Shown: positions 23,601 through 38,600 of the stretch, piece after piece
Numbering within the stretch: position 1 is the first letter of the stretch
Layout: each line of letters opens with the position of its first letter
NCBI GenBank assembly: GCA_963930775.1
Contig: OZ005697.1
Location: 5,044,292 to 5,108,291 of the forward strand
Length of the DNA stretch: 64,000 nucleotides
Source of the DNA: Cliona cf. orientalis
Taxonomy: Eukaryota > Porifera > Demospongiae > Clionaida > Clionaidae
Reading direction: 5' to 3'
Program-made: the position numbers and the translations under genes
The notes under the pieces: generated by a model
What the model saw: only the letters and a program-made list of their open reading frames with translations
What the model was told of the DNA's origin: nothing
Databases searched by the model: none

Positions 23601-26600
23601 CCCCCTCCCTCCCCCTTCCATTCCTCATCTCCCCAGCCTTCCTAGCTGGCTACCCTCAGAGTTGCGTGATGTCATTTCTGACGGGCAGTGACACCTCCAT
23701 CCCCGACAACACACCTATTAGCATCGTTACCCACGGTGACGCTGCACTCTGACTACTTTGAGTTGAAATTGATATAGCGACTGCATGGCCAGGCTTTTTT
23801 ACACAGCGATGATAGTACCATATACAATCCCGCGATTACACCCCGTCCCCCCTTTGTGCATGCTAGCATTGGGCAAAAGCGGGGAAGGGGCTTATACGCA
23901 GGATCCTAACATTTCCGTGTGACGACCATTACCGATCATCGAATGCCACGTGGATGTGCGATCTCTGTACTTTCTCTGGTTGTTTGGTGGGCAAAACTCA
24001 AGAAAAACGATAAGGCCACTATTGGTTGAAAATTAGTTTCTCATCCCCCGCCCGCATGGAATTTTGCCCCTGCTTCAATCTTGTCATTATGCCATTATAT
24101 GCTACTACACATGCGCAGATCTGCCTCGCGAGATATCTGACCACGCTAGTATTGCTTCTTTGTGTGTGCATTTTAAGGATCACCCTAGTGAAAACTCTTA
24201 TAAAGATCTTGTAATATCTTGCATGATATTGTAAGGGTTGCCAAGATAAAGTAAGGCAAGATTTTATCTTGGACATTCTTGGCAAGGTGCTGCTTTGTAG
24301 AATAAAAGATTTGAAATTACAAGATATTCCATTTTTATCTGTTAAATCTTAAAACTCTGTCACATCTTACAAGATGTCACAAGGAAGTATGGGATTAATA
24401 CTAAAATAATATATCAATTGCACATGGATGGTCAATCACGTGATTAACAACAAAGAATAATGATCCTTAGAAAGTGTACAAACAGCAAAATTAATGATAA
24501 TTTTAGGTGTTAATTAATTCACACCTTGCACTTCACACTTTCATAGAGGATTGTCATTGGTCAGTTGGATTTTTTGACACATTTTGAATCTGTAGTTTCC
24601 AGTCAAAGTGTAGCCTTTTTGAGAATTGAGTGCTCTATCAGAATCTATAGAAGGCAACTGCTATCCAATTATGGATAATCTCTCTCTTGGATCAAAGGAC
24701 AACCAAGCTTTGGGTTCAGGAACACAAAGAGAGAGGAAACCAACGAGCAGATATCTCAAGGACAATGCCAGTGGTTCTCTATTATCTCAGAGTCTTGATC
24801 AAAGTGAGTATATACCATAAATACTATTGCGTAGTTGATATCATACTAGCTATATACTATTTTGTGATGGATGTTGATGCACCCCCCTATTTATAGCCTA
24901 CATTCCCGCTTTTTTTTAATTATTTCAGAGATGTTAATGACAACAACCTGCGCGCGATGGTATGCGCAGTAAATCAGTATTTAATTGAAAGGGCGTGTTG
25001 TCATGCGCAGTTGCAGGAAGTGTTAATGTAGTGCTGTAAAGCTGTGAAATTCCGACGGCGGTAGTACCTAAAAGTAAACCTAACCAAATAGAACCTGTAC
25101 AAGAGATTTAATCAATATATAATAACTATATAGGGCTAAAAAAGGGACATGTAAGTTGTACTTATAGTTAATCAAAAGGCAATTACAAGGGTGGTTTTCA
25201 AGGTACTGTATTACCTCTAATTTAACGGACACCAGAAAAATAATTATTTTGGCCAATGTCCGCTATAATTAGAGCACACGAAAATAGCCGGCGTTCGAAG
25301 TGTCCGATGAATTGGAACACGCTTTCACGCATGCGCATTCGGTCAAATGGACGTGCGATCGAGAAGCTGCAGAGATTGAGAAAATGAGGCGGTACCTGGA
25401 GCTCCCTGTTCATGGTGAGAAAGAGAACAGCTCGCCTCCTCCATTACCACCAAAGAAGTAGCTGTCCATTGCAAATTTTGCTCGATCAGTACCACGCTAG
25501 CGCGAGCTGTCCAACGATGTCCGGATAATTAGAACAACAAAAACTCAAACTTCATTGACTGTCCGGTATAATTAGAGGTAAAAAAATAATTCGAAATGGT
25601 GTCCGGATAATTAGAGATGTCCGTTAAATTAGAGACAATACGGTAGCTGTTTTAGCTGTTGCAAAGGTGACTAAGTCTGCTGTGTATACAATAGCATAAT
25701 ATGTTGATGTGTCATGTATGTATTAAACCTGTAAACATCACATATTAGGCAAAGTCACAGTGGTGTGTAATCAAACAGGGAAAAAAATGGTGGTGGCAGT
25801 CTCAAAGCTGAGCAAGGAGATAGGAGAGCTGACCAGGAGTGATGTACGTTTGCACACCAGGCACACAACTACTGTTAGATGAGAATGGAAAAGCCTACCC
25901 AGTTACCGTGATACGCTAGGAACCTTTTGGACCTTATGTTCACCAAAAGAGAACAAAGGCAGTCGTTAGTGCTTCCCACATCCAAATCTACCAAGCCACC
26001 TCTTGATCAAGGGAATTTTGGTAAGTACACAGTGTTTACTGCTTAGACATAAGTCATTTAAAGCTGGTATGTGGAGCTAGTGCATGGTTCGAAAAACCTT
26101 TTTTAAATGTTTTAAATGTCATGTTGCCCAAGTGATGAGTTAATCTAGCTAGCTTTAAACTTGTAGCCATGTTCTGAAAAGTATATGTAACCCTGATCTG
26201 AAAAGAACTAGAGAAAGTAGGAATGAATACAGTGAGTGAAATCATAGAGGTTGAGTGTACACACTGTACGCAAGTACAATACTAAATATATGGTAAACAA
26301 GATGTGTAGATGATCTACTTCATTATACTTGCAGACTGTGTTGAGAAGAGATATCACAAGCAGTATGACATGAAAAAGCTACTTGGCTCTTTGAATCAAA
26401 AATGCCGGGATGCAAAGCTGGACATCATTATAGATTATACATCTCTATGATATTTTAACTAGAGACATCCACTTATTGTGTACATGTACTTAACTACATA
26501 ATGTGCTGTATTCAATAAATCTTGTTAAGACTTCACAAGATCCAATGTAATCAAATGGCTGATCTCTTAAGATCATGTAAGATCCCTTATGGGATCTTGT

Positions 26601-29600
26601 AAGATCTTATTACTTCACAAGGTCTATATGTAATCAAATGGCTGATCTCTTAAGATCCTTATGGGATCTTGTAAGATCTTAATAGAAGATCTTGAAATCT
26701 TGAATGATCTTGGTTTCAAAACAATGTAAGATCATGTCTGATTTAGTAGTAAGATCTTGATTGATCTTTACTTATATTCCTTCAAGATCTTACAAGATAT
26801 TTTCACTAGGGCAAGAAGTGTTTACATAACACATTTCCTGAAATGCTGCACTAATGTAATTAAATAATGGCATAATGGTAATGTACCGCCTGCCCACATA
26901 CAATTCTGGGAAAGTCCCTGATGAGAAACTATTATTCAACAAATAGTGCTAAAGTAAGGCATAATATGACACAAATAGCTAGTTTGTTAGTTGTGGCCGC
27001 TGTTTTTACTTGGCTTATGGTCTGCAATGTCTGCATTTTACAGTCAGGGAGGGGGGGGCTAAGCTTTTATACGCGAGACAAAATTACCTATGCAGGAACT
27101 TGAGCTAAAAATGCAGGGGGGCTTATGCGCGAGGGGGGGGCGTAATTGCGGGATTCTACAGCAGTACATGTATTGTGATTATCAATGTCAAGGAAGAAGC
27201 TCGAGTTGGACAGAAGACGGCGTAGCTCATTGTCCATCAATCATACAAGTCGGTTACATATCACTCGGTTCGCAAAGTCTCTAACGCGATTTACACAACC
27301 TTATATAAGCCTCCGGCCCTCAGTGTAGAGACCTCTACTAAGTAGTTACACACCATGATAAAAGATTTTCCTTATGAGTAATATATAATATTTGTATCAG
27401 CATGTAGAGTGGATCAAATGAGAAAGTTTAAACGTGGCAGATTTTTTGAGATACATTCCAGATGGTGAAATGGTTAAGCTTCGAGTCTCGTGGTAGCTTC
27501 TCAGGCCTATGCTATTAAAGACTACTACACACTCACAGAATCTAATTCGCGCACGCAAATGTTGTGACCACACCCCCAGCTAATTGGCATACCCATTCCC
27601 AAAATGCACCCACGATTAAATCACTGTCGTGATAACACAAAACAAGTGTGCCACAGACATGCACGTATCATTCAAATTTGGCAAGAAATTGTTTCAGTAT
27701 GCTTCAAATTGAGGGATACGATCCACGAGCATCAGAAATAGTGTCTTATTGTTAGCCATTGTAGCCACACCTATCAACAGTGCCTATACTCAATGCATAC
27801 ATGCAATGCATACAGGCATGTGCTTTCTGGAAAATAGAAAGAAAAATTGATAAAACGCCTTTTTTTAAAATAGCTTGTTCAGGCATACCTAATCGTTCCT
27901 TGAATATGTGGGTGGCTTGATAGATAGGTATTCTGGCGTAGATCATATAAATGCGTTAAAGTCTTAAAGATTAAGTTGCTCTGAGTTATTAACGTTATTG
28001 TAGAGCATTACATACATGGCATATCCAGGCCATCCCTACTTATAGAGTCAACTGACTCTATGATAAATGCTGGCCTCATTTTCCATGAAGCGGGAAATTT
28101 TTGAGGGAGAAGTTTCACAGTTTGAGTCACCAGCAAAGGTTTTCTCCATGAAATTTAGGCATGCCACATGATTGATTTAGTATTCTACGAAAATTTTCTC
28201 CACAAAATGCTCACATCCTACTGATCTGTGAAAGTTTTCTCCCGTGAAAGTTTCCCGCTATATGGTATGTGCAGGTATAAGAAGCTGAATGCAAAATCCC
28301 TCAACAAACTTCCGAGCACAGCATCACAGCAAGGAATGAATCTTCAGATTATTAATACTATACAAGCATACCTGTTGAAACACCAAAGAAGAAAGTAATG
28401 CAGCAATCTCTCCTGGTTCATAATCACCAAAAACATTTTCAAAGAGTAGTTCGGTGAGTAGTACTTCATGAGAATGAAGTTCACACGCAACTTTTCCCTT
28501 GAGCTCTACTACATCATGTTGGTTCAGGTAACCCATATGCTTCAGCACCTGCAGTAGTATTGCCCTACTGAAAAATGAAAAAAAAACACTCCCACACAAA
28601 ACCAACCTGGCATCTTTGCTTAAACTCAGGTAGCAGTTGTAAGCTATCTTCAGAGAGCTTATAGTTTACGTCTTCCAGTTTCTGTTGTAGCTCTGACTTC
28701 CTTCGAACAACATCAAACTGAAATTTGGTGTTCCAGGGGTGCTTTAATGATAATTATAAATAATTTAACATACATGTTCTAGAAATTGTGGGCAGCAAAC
28801 ACAGCTAAACCCATCTAGTGTACTTTCAATCTGATTTTTATCTTCAGCCATCTTTACGTATTCCATATTAGCCAATTTGAGGTTCCGAAAAGTATCCAAA
28901 AATCTTATATTGGGGTACCCTTCTATCAATCTCAGGAGGCCTTGTAACGCCTTTGCAGTAGCTGGTGATGGAGGATCCTGACTATAGAAAGCAAAGAATG
29001 TACAATGTCTCAATCGCTATACTAAGGACTAATATGACAAATATTTGATAGCTGTTGCTTGGATACTGACCAACAATAAGGTCGGTCGGGTACCATTAAT
29101 AAGCACATACTTCCTTTCTGTTGTTAACTATTGTCTAATAAGTGCACACAGTGATGTTCCACTGAGATGAGGTTGGACTCTTGAACTCGACTTCGAAGCG
29201 AGTCTCGCCAAAGAAGTTGGCTATTTTTCCACTGTTTTCCTCCTGCGATGGCTGTATACCAATCATACTTCCACAAACTATTACAGAGCTTTTTTTCAAG
29301 AATCGCTGTATTCATAACTTGCTAGCTTTATGATTGAGCAGTCAAACATGCTGGCAGTGGGTGGGACCAAAATTTCATTCTCTATTAAGCACACATCGTC
29401 TAATAGGAGCATATTTCCTTACCACCGAGTGATAAGCGCATACATGTATGTATACGCTTATTAACCAGACCTAACCAGTTACCTTGGAGGGAGATAATGA
29501 TTAAGCAACAGGCACTTTATTTCACCAAGATATATTACAGCGAAATAAATTACAGGTCAAACAGCTACCACTGTATTCCGAAGAATCAAGGGGCTTCAGG

Positions 29601-32600
29601 CCAAGCACGCGCATGTGCACAATTATAAACACATGCACCCACTTCTTTGTTAAATTTTTTTACAAATTTAATCACAAACTAGAACACACATACCCCGCAC
29701 GTCACATCAGATTGTGCATCCATATCTATCCGTAGAGCTGCAGTAACAAGTGTGCAGCTGTAGCTACCTATCCACTGTGCTAGCTATAGGTTGTGCACGA
29801 GCAGAAAGAACATGGCCTGCAATGGGTCGAGTTGATATGCGTGGCCAATAAAAATGCAGCATTTGCGATCATTGTGGGCCTTATCAAATGATGATTGTAA
29901 TTAGACACACATGTACAGTAGTACTAATGTAAACTGTTATCCACAATAACTCATGCATTACAGAAGTTAGTAAGTAGGTTGAGGGACTAGACTTTGAGTT
30001 GCTTTGCACATATCGTAGTGTCCTAGGCAAGTACCCACTCCCCAAGATCTGTGCTGGAGAGGCTACATACATGGAAAGTGCTTACTCCCGGGCAAGCACC
30101 CAGGCTAGATCCATACTGCCAAGTACGGCAAGCACCCAAGCAGAATCTGCACACCAAAGGGCTCTTACATCGGTGGACACATTTCACCCATGTGTAGTTG
30201 ACAGTCAGCTTGATATGCATCAACCCCATTTGCCACCAACAGCTGACTCATGGCAGTAGAGTCACAAATTTAGTGCAAGTAGTGACTATCTTGTCGTGTT
30301 GACACTACCCACTAATTTTTGAGCATGGTTTGGCATGGTACCACCTCTACGCACCTACTACACTGGATAAGTACCCAGGAAGTGAAAATTGGGAGCTATA
30401 GTAGAACACCCATGGGCAGCTTTACAAAGGACACTACACAGCAATTGAACTTTGGGTGTTGTGCATGGTCAGCAATGTATATTTTTAACTCTCCTTCAGT
30501 CCCTCAATCTACTTGGCTGTAGGCAACCAGTGCTGAGCTTTGCTCAAGGTTACATCTGAACATTATGCCGATATCTGACGGATATTTCAAGCACTGCATA
30601 TAGACAGATTACTTCTCTGGGACACAAGGATTAATAGTAAATTATAAACTACCGGAATCTTGGTATTTGTCTTTGTTGATAATCTTCCATGATTCGATTC
30701 ACCTCAATATTCATCACTTCTTCAGAGATGTATTCTATTAACTGACCATCTATTTCAACAATAGTGTGCCTTATCACACCAACAGGGCAAAACAATTCTT
30801 TCATTGACTGGTGTGGGCTCACAGCCTTGTGCTTCTCTATATGTACAAGATTGTTAGCAACTTCCTCCAACTCTTCACCTTCATTACACAAGGTCAATAC
30901 TATAAATGTCTTTGCTCCTTTTTGCTGGAGGATAATAGCTGCAGAATATTTCCAGCAATTTGTATGAATCACCACTACTCGTCCAGGGCACAGAACCTTG
31001 AGAGCTTGAGGATTACTTAGCAGTATTTCCTGAGGTTATTCAAAATTATGATCATAGTGGGAAATTTTGGCGAAGTGTTTACTTTGGTGATTTAGTGAAT
31101 TTGGTAGATAGCCAAATTAAAAACTCTCCAATTTAACTAAGGTTATGGGTCAGAGTTCAAGTGAAATATTCGTGACAAAAAACAAAATTGTTTATTTCAG
31201 TCCAAGAGTGCATGTATCGAATAAACTAATTAGAGCCACGTAGAGCTACTGAAATACCATCGCTATGATAGAGAAACAAGAAGACACTCTTCAGCCATTG
31301 ACCTCCACATGCAGGTCCACTTGACAGAACTGTGTGTCAGATTTTGTCAAGCTGACAGCTGGTTATGAAACAAAACTTACAATATACAATAGCTTTCATG
31401 ATGGTGCAGGGCCTCATGGAGCGTTTTTTGTTCGGCGAAGACGCTAAAAGGCACGCGAGCATTAGGCAGCTATTGAGCAGCTCCAAGAGTAGTAGCTAAC
31501 GGGTACAAAAGCTTTAACGACGAAGCAGGACTACAGCTCTACAGAGAAAACGTTATACGCGGCACTGCTCTAGTAATAATGCCATCGTAAGAAACTCAAG
31601 AGTGAAATTTCTTGGGCCAACTGGCTGTAAAATTCGACACACGGTTCTAACGATTATTTTTGATGGTCTCAATGTGATCAGTGAAAACCTTTATAGGACA
31701 CATGCATAAAACATATCGCACTTGTATGGGCGTGCATGATGTTTCCATGCGTGGGCGGAACACTATCCCGTAACCTTAATACATACATACCTATGGCAGT
31801 AAATTTTCAGATCACCAAACTTGAACTTCGCCAATACCAATGGAGAGCCTTTCCGCCAAATTTAATGCTCGCCGAAGTTACCTGCTATGGTATGTACCGG
31901 GGGTATACGTCATAGTATCGTAGTGTTTCACCCATGCACGGAAATTATCGTGCATGGCCATACAAATGCAATATGTTTTATGCACGTAACCAGTGATGTC
32001 ACTAACCATGTTGGAGACAGTCAAAAAGTAGCAGTTTAAATAGTGCATCAAATCTTTGAGCCAGTTGGCCCAAGAAAATTTTTGCGTAAATATGATAGTA
32101 ATACCGTAGTTAATCAAATACAATGCATGATCCAATTTAAATCAGCATTTTACGCGTTCTCATAACATTTATCATAGAGTCGGTAGACTCTATAAGTAGG
32201 GATGACCTGGATATGCCATATTACATCCCCAGTATAAATTTACTTTTTTGCGGTTATAAGGTAATTATGTTGTAATTATGATGTAACCTATGTCATCATA
32301 GCGCTAAAATTTAGAGCCTTTACAGAACACTTCTGAGACCTGAAAATCGATAGAATCATATATTAACTTACATACATACCCAGCGAATACATTAAAAGCT
32401 GAGTGCTACTTTCTCCGACAAGTAATGCTGGCCGAACTTCACGCGTTCTCTTGGCTGACGTAATCCTGTGGATAAATAAAGCTAGCCTTGCGCTATTTAT
32501 AGCACACGTCATGCCACGACCGATCTGAAGTTCGGAAGCTGTACCGTGCTGTCGAGTTCATCTCCTTTGATTGAAGCATCGAAACTCGAAGTCGAGAGTC

Positions 32601-35600
32601 GGTCTTAGACTCCATCTCTGCGATTGAGGCCCCGGCATCGATGTGTATATTGACGACCTTTTACCACATGCACCATTAGAACTATGTAGCTACTGGGGAC
32701 GTGGTCAAGTTTTTCATATATAATTAATACATTACAAATTCCAAAATATCTCAAAACAGGTAACTTTGTAAAATTTCTAAGTGTGAAAATCGGAATCTCC
32801 AGCAAATTATCTAACTAACAAGACCAAGATCATTCATCAAATCAATTGTACACGCCAGAACCAGATGTTAAAAAAAATGGCCATTTCTCATTCTTTCTTT
32901 CTTTCTTTCTTTTTCATTATCAGGGCTAACTCAAGACTGTCTGGACTGCTCACCTTAGTTCTCATATAAATCCACTCTATTTTGTAGCGTACGTGCAGGT
33001 CCACGACTCGTTAATTTGGCATTATCTCGACAGTTATACCTAATGGTGGGTGTGTACGGCGCATTAACTAATGGGTGTGTTTGATACGCCATTTTGTCAT
33101 ATAATGCGCATGCTCGGAATGTGTTGCATGCCATGGTGAAATCACGTATGGTCAACCGGTCAGGGGTGCTGGACGAGGCCCGCGCGATACGGCTACAATT
33201 GTACAATGTAGCTGTCCAGCCTGGCTCAGCGCTCAGATACTCGCGCTCGGTTCTAGTTCTAGCCTCGAGCCAGGCGCCAGGCCGGGCGAGGCCCGCGCGA
33301 TACGGCTACAATTGTACAATGTAGCTGTCCAGCCTGGCTCAGCGCTCAGATACTCGCGCTCGGTTCTAGTTCTAGCCTCGAGCCAGGCGCCAGGCCGGGC
33401 GAGGCCCGCGCGATACGGCTACAATTGTACAATGTAGCTGTCCAGCCTGGCTCAGCGCTCAGATACTCGCGCTCGGTTCTAGTTCTAGCCTCGAGCCAGG
33501 CGCCAGGCCGGGCGAGGCCCGCGCGATACGGCTACAATTGTACAATGTAGCTGTCCAGCCTGGCTCAGTGCTCAGATACTCGTGCTCGGTTCTAGTTCTA
33601 GCCTCGAGCCAGGCGCCAGGCTCTCCCACACGAGCTAACTATAGCTTAGTTAACTTGGCCAGTGCGAGCTGAGCGATATACAGTGAACTAGGTATCAAGA
33701 GGCTCCTCAGCAGTCAGCGTAACAGCCAGTTCACAACTTGATTTTCTCCCTAATGGACCAGCCTTCTTTGTCAGCCACCTTGAAGGGTGTGGCTAAGACT
33801 TTGCGCGCACGCGTGAACTTCGGTACCTCCCATCTACTAGCTACTTAATTACACTGGACAGAGATTGAGAGTTGAATGAGCAAACCATATAAGATGACAT
33901 TGATACTATGAATTACACTAAGAGCAATAAACAGAAATAAGTATAAAAAACAATAAAATTGAAGGATGAAGCAGGATGGCAGGGTCAAAAAGTACACAAA
34001 CAAGATTTGTAAGGGATGACCATCTGCTATACATCCCTTCAATTGTTTTTCTCGATTATTGTTGACATGTTTGTCGAGTGCGGCATGTGGGAGACATTCA
34101 GGTTGTTCCCTGGTTGTCACAATGGTCAGTCAGGATAATCAGTTTTGATTCAGTAGCATTATTTTGCACCCCTCAAAAAGCAAGCGTAGGGATATATAGC
34201 AGATGCTTATCCCTTACAAATCTTATTTGTGTACTTTTTGACCCTGCCATCCCTACTTCATCCTTCATTTTTTATACTTGTATATATATGGAGTGATTTA
34301 TGACCTTTACCAGAAAAATGAGCATTTTTCAAAATTGAAATTTTTTTTCTCCATGGATTAAGTACGGGACTACTAGAGCAGTACAGCATTTTTTTCCTGA
34401 AAATTTGTAGTCCTGCCTCATGGTACAAGCTTTTGTGCTCGTTTTATTAGTTACCACTCATTGAGCTGCTCAAGGATGCCAAACACTTGATAGCCTTTCA
34501 GCGACTCCACCAAACGAAAAACACCCTACATGTAGGTGGAAGCCTATGATATATCATAAGTTTTGATTCATACCTGGCTATCAGTTTGACGAAAACTGAT
34601 GCACGGTTCTGTCAAGTGAACCCTCGTTAGGAGGTCAACGGCTGAAGAGTGCCTTGCTGTTATTCTATCGTAGTGATGGAATTTGAGTAGCTCTACGTGG
34701 CTGTAGTTAGTTTGTTTAATGCATGCACTGCAGGACTGACATAAATTAGAGCTCTCTCGAGCCCAAAACCCTCGGTGCATTGCATGAAATTAGCTACACG
34801 TTTCAGTGTCTCACGCAAAAAAGGGGTAAAGGGCTGCGGGTGAGGCTATTATAACATTAAGGGCTGGGGACAAGGAAAGCATTTTCGGCGAGATCCACAC
34901 AAATCATGCGTTTGGAAAACCACAAGGAACCTTATAACACCACACTTTGGACTCGCAAATGAGGTATGTAGCAGCTAGCTTGGTAACAGACAGGCACAAA
35001 CACACACACACAGAACGACTACCGTAACCTTGCAGTGCATGAGCTGAGGGTTAATAAATTTGTTTTTTTTTTTTGTCTCAAATATTTTATTTGAACTCTG
35101 ACCCATAGCCTTAATACTAACTTGCATCTTCTTGTGAAAGTTGGTCACAGTCGCACAGGCGCTGTAATACTGATTGATATCCTGAACACAAATTGGGCAG
35201 TCTTCTTCCTGAAGAGATTGAATGCTCTCCTTGAGAGAGTGTAGTGCCTCTTGATTGTCACTTATATGACGAGTAGCGTCAATTTCGGCAAAACTGCGTT
35301 TTATCATGTCTTCAACTCTAAAAATATAAAAAAAAAGCCTTACTTGCTACCATACCAAAATTAAATTTTATATAGCAGCACAGTGCACCTGAGTGTTTCG
35401 ACTCTCATCAAATTCAATATCATGCTGTAGGTAAGGCGAAATTGAGATTCTAGAGAAGTTGGCTGACCCTGATACAAACATTTATATGTACATGTTAATC
35501 TTTTGACGTTCTATGATTACTCTCTTACCAAAATAATTTTGTTCAGATCACTAGCTTCTGGAACATGAACTTTGCATAAAACAATTACAGTCCCAGAATC

Positions 35601-38600
35601 ATCTAGACCTCTACGACCAGCTCTACCAGCCATTTGGATGTACTCGCCTACAAATAAAATACACTATATACACTAAATTAGTAGCATCAATCACCTATAA
35701 CAAACCCGTAAATAAATCTCTTGTCTTCATCCCATCATGTTTTCTGATCGAATCAAACACAACTGTTCTAGCTGGCATATTCACCCCCATTGCAAAAGTT
35801 TCAGTAGCAAATAAAAGCTGCATTGCATGTGATAAAATATATTGCCATTTAATTAACCGCAACAAAACTATAATGCAAGTCTACCTTGACCAAGCCTCTT
35901 TGAAATAAAAGCTCAATGACCTGCAATACGTAAATTAATTGTAAACATGGGAATCAAGAAGGATGTACAATGTAGGACACTTATTTTTTTTCATTGAAAA
36001 GGCAGGAGGCAAGGGATATGGCCTGGCTACATACAGATATCCAATAGGCATTTATCTATAGCCAGTCTGGAAGAGTCAAGAAGCTATAGTCTAGCTTTAA
36101 TAGTTGGAGCTCTGACAAACAAGGATACCACAGATATGTACATTGTCTGGGCCTTTCTACACATCTACCTAATGACTCTATGATCATAGCATAATATTAT
36201 ACAGTAATTATTGGAGAGATACATGTAAAAAGAAAGCAAACCATGCAAGCAGTATTAGGTCTAGTAGCGATGTACTGCACCAGACTGCGATTCTAATGGT
36301 ATATTTGGCTTGAAGAATCAAAGAAGACTCATTCTCGACAATCAACAGCTGTATGCACATGCACATGCATGCAAGTAGATCGAACGTGCGTGAGATCGAG
36401 AAGGTGTGTATGTTTGCAATCGTGAGCACGAGCTTGAGCAAAAGGGGTGTGGTCACATGTAATATTATTCATTGCGTATTCTTTATCCTGCGATTCTTTT
36501 GATTGCGTCTTGCATAAACCTAACCTACGGTATTCCAATTGATTTTGCTACTTGATAACAGAAGCTCTATCCAACAACACACCCTACTTGACTTGCAAAG
36601 TATGCATAGTAACATGACTAAATTAAATATTGTATCAAATAGAAGCTCCTGTCTTTTTTCTGGTCGCCATTTGCAGCAAGCCTTTATGATCATGATATCA
36701 TGTGCACATGAAGTACAGTTTACTAACAATCTCCAGCCAATCATACAATGTCATACCGCTGTACATTACGTGGGTGTGGTCAAGTTATGGGTTCTTGCCC
36801 ATAGCCAAACACTGTAGAGCCCAACTTAGGACTCGGGAAATAGTTGTAAATTTTGCCCCTGACCAGTCTGTACAAAGAAATTAGGAAGTATACACATTAG
36901 CTTGAAAAGCATTCTTAGACTATGGAAGTGATGCTTGTACATTAAACTTTAGTAGATTTATATATCATAGAATCCCGTGATTACATCCCCTCCCCTTTGT
37001 GCATGCTAGCATTGGGCAAAAGTGGGGAGGGGGCTTATTTGTGGGATCATTATTATTTCTGTGTGACGACCAACGGTTGAATGCCATGTGGGCGCACAAT
37101 CTCTGTACTTTCTCTGGCTATTCGATGGGCAAAACTCAAGGAAAACAGCAAAATAAGCCTAACTTGCTATAAGGCAAAATATGACACAAATACCTAGTTA
37201 GCTAATATGTACATGTTACAGTCAGGGAGGGGGGCTTATACGCGAGACAAAACTACCTAAGCAGGAACTTGAGCTAAAAGTGCAAGGGGGGGGGGCTTAT
37301 GCTCGAGGGGAGGGGGCATAATTGTGGGATTCTATAGTTACTGTATATACCGTAGTTTATCGAATACAACGTATGATCCAATCTAACGTAAGAAATTAGC
37401 ATTTTATGAATTCTCATAACGTACATGTATTGAGCGATTGACGACCTTTACCAGAAAATTGCGCGTTTTTCAAAATTGAAATTATTTTTTTTCCATACGT
37501 AGTATTAGATTAAGTACGGTAGCTTAAATCTCACTAAAAATCCAAAACCCAAGGGGTAACCATCCTATTGCTGGCTCAGATACAGGAAAACCCAATCCCA
37601 GCAAAATGCAGAGCCACTTAGGTGCCTAACCTTGAAAACTAGGGTAGGTTAAAAAGCTTGTACATATTATACTAATTGTGCCATTCCTACAGAGTTTTGA
37701 AGCAAAAGATGGTAGATCAAGAGTTCAGATAATTCTTGTGCATACCTCTTTTATTATGGGCAAAATTCCACTATGATGGACACCTATTCCTCGTTTCAGC
37801 AAATCCCTCATCTTGGTGACCTACACATGTACAAGTAAATAGCATTAGCAAAGTACATAATATATTATACATACCATACACCTGCAGGTTTTTTTATGCA
37901 GGATTTTTTGTCGGGGGACATCATGCGCATGTAAGCACGCCCATGCAAGGGGGTCTGGGGGCATGCACCCCCCCCCCTAAGGAAAATTTTGAATTAATTT
38001 TTTACAACTTCTGAGGCTGCATGCTTCTGGTGTCTCCTGACCACTAGTTTATTAGGGCATATTAATTATCATGAAAAATTTGTGGGCAAGCCACCTACTG
38101 ATTCACGGTTGTCAATTGGTTTGAGGGTGATATAACATATGAACTTTAGGCCACTCCAAATCGTTTCTCATCCTCTTCAGCCCAAAAACAGATGCAGGCG
38201 GGTGGTTGGAAATGATTGTTTAATCATGAATTTGTATAGGTAATCACATGAATTTGAGTGCAATTTGGGAAATAATTGCATGAGTTATGTATTAAAAGGA
38301 AAGTAATTGCACGAGGCGAAGCCGAGTGCAATTTATCCTTCTAATACATAACGAGTATAATTATTTCCCACAATTGCATGAGAATTCGTGTGATTGCATG
38401 TTAATCATATAGTACAGTTAGCTATAGCAAAGGAGCTGTGGGGCAGCCATTGTTGTAGCTGAAGCACAAGGCTAACCACAAGAATATTGCTGTAAGGTCA
38501 ATGTTGGTAAGTGGTCGACGAGTTCAACAGTCACAAGAAGCTATTGTGCTAGCTGAAGTTCTGACCACGCCTCACTGTCATAATATGCATGATATGAGTC

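Larger units (their letters stand above)
24183..26811 (+). mobile_element. 2.6-kb element with CCCTAGTGAAAA ends and gene remains
   Basis: Perfect 12-bp terminal inverted repeats CCCTAGTGAAAA (24183-24194) and TTTTCACTAGGG (26800-26811), with further subterminal inversions rich in AAGATCTTGTAAGATCTT-type words at both ends (24195-24300 and 26520-26800). Inside are degenerate spliced coding remains (24626-26450) and another MITE (25204-25645). I do not recognise the transposon superfamily. Confidence 0.65.
24034..26931. mobile_element. MITE B, nested in MITE A and itself split
   Basis: The ends TAGTTTCTCATC (24034-24045) and GATGAGAAACTA (26920-26931) are perfect 12-bp inverted repeats. A second inverted match lies further in (CATTATGCCATTAT near 24087 against ATAATGGCATAATG near 26866). 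Without the inner insertion it would be about 270 bp. Confidence 0.65.
23823..27158. mobile_element. TA-flanked MITE A, split by a nested insertion
   Basis: The ends TACAATCCCGCGATTACACC (23823) and GCGTAATTGCGGGATTCTA (ending 27158) are inverted repeats and match the intact 367-bp copy at 36968-37334, which also shares the internal TGCATGCTAGCATTGGGCAA and GGGGCTTATACGCGAGAC-like blocks. Here the two halves are 3.3 kb apart because other elements sit between about 24034 and 26931. Confidence 0.8.

Noticed and set aside
33175-33626. CRISPR array
   Set aside because: Units are 113 bp, adjacent and nearly identical, with no distinct spacers; the context is an animal intron.
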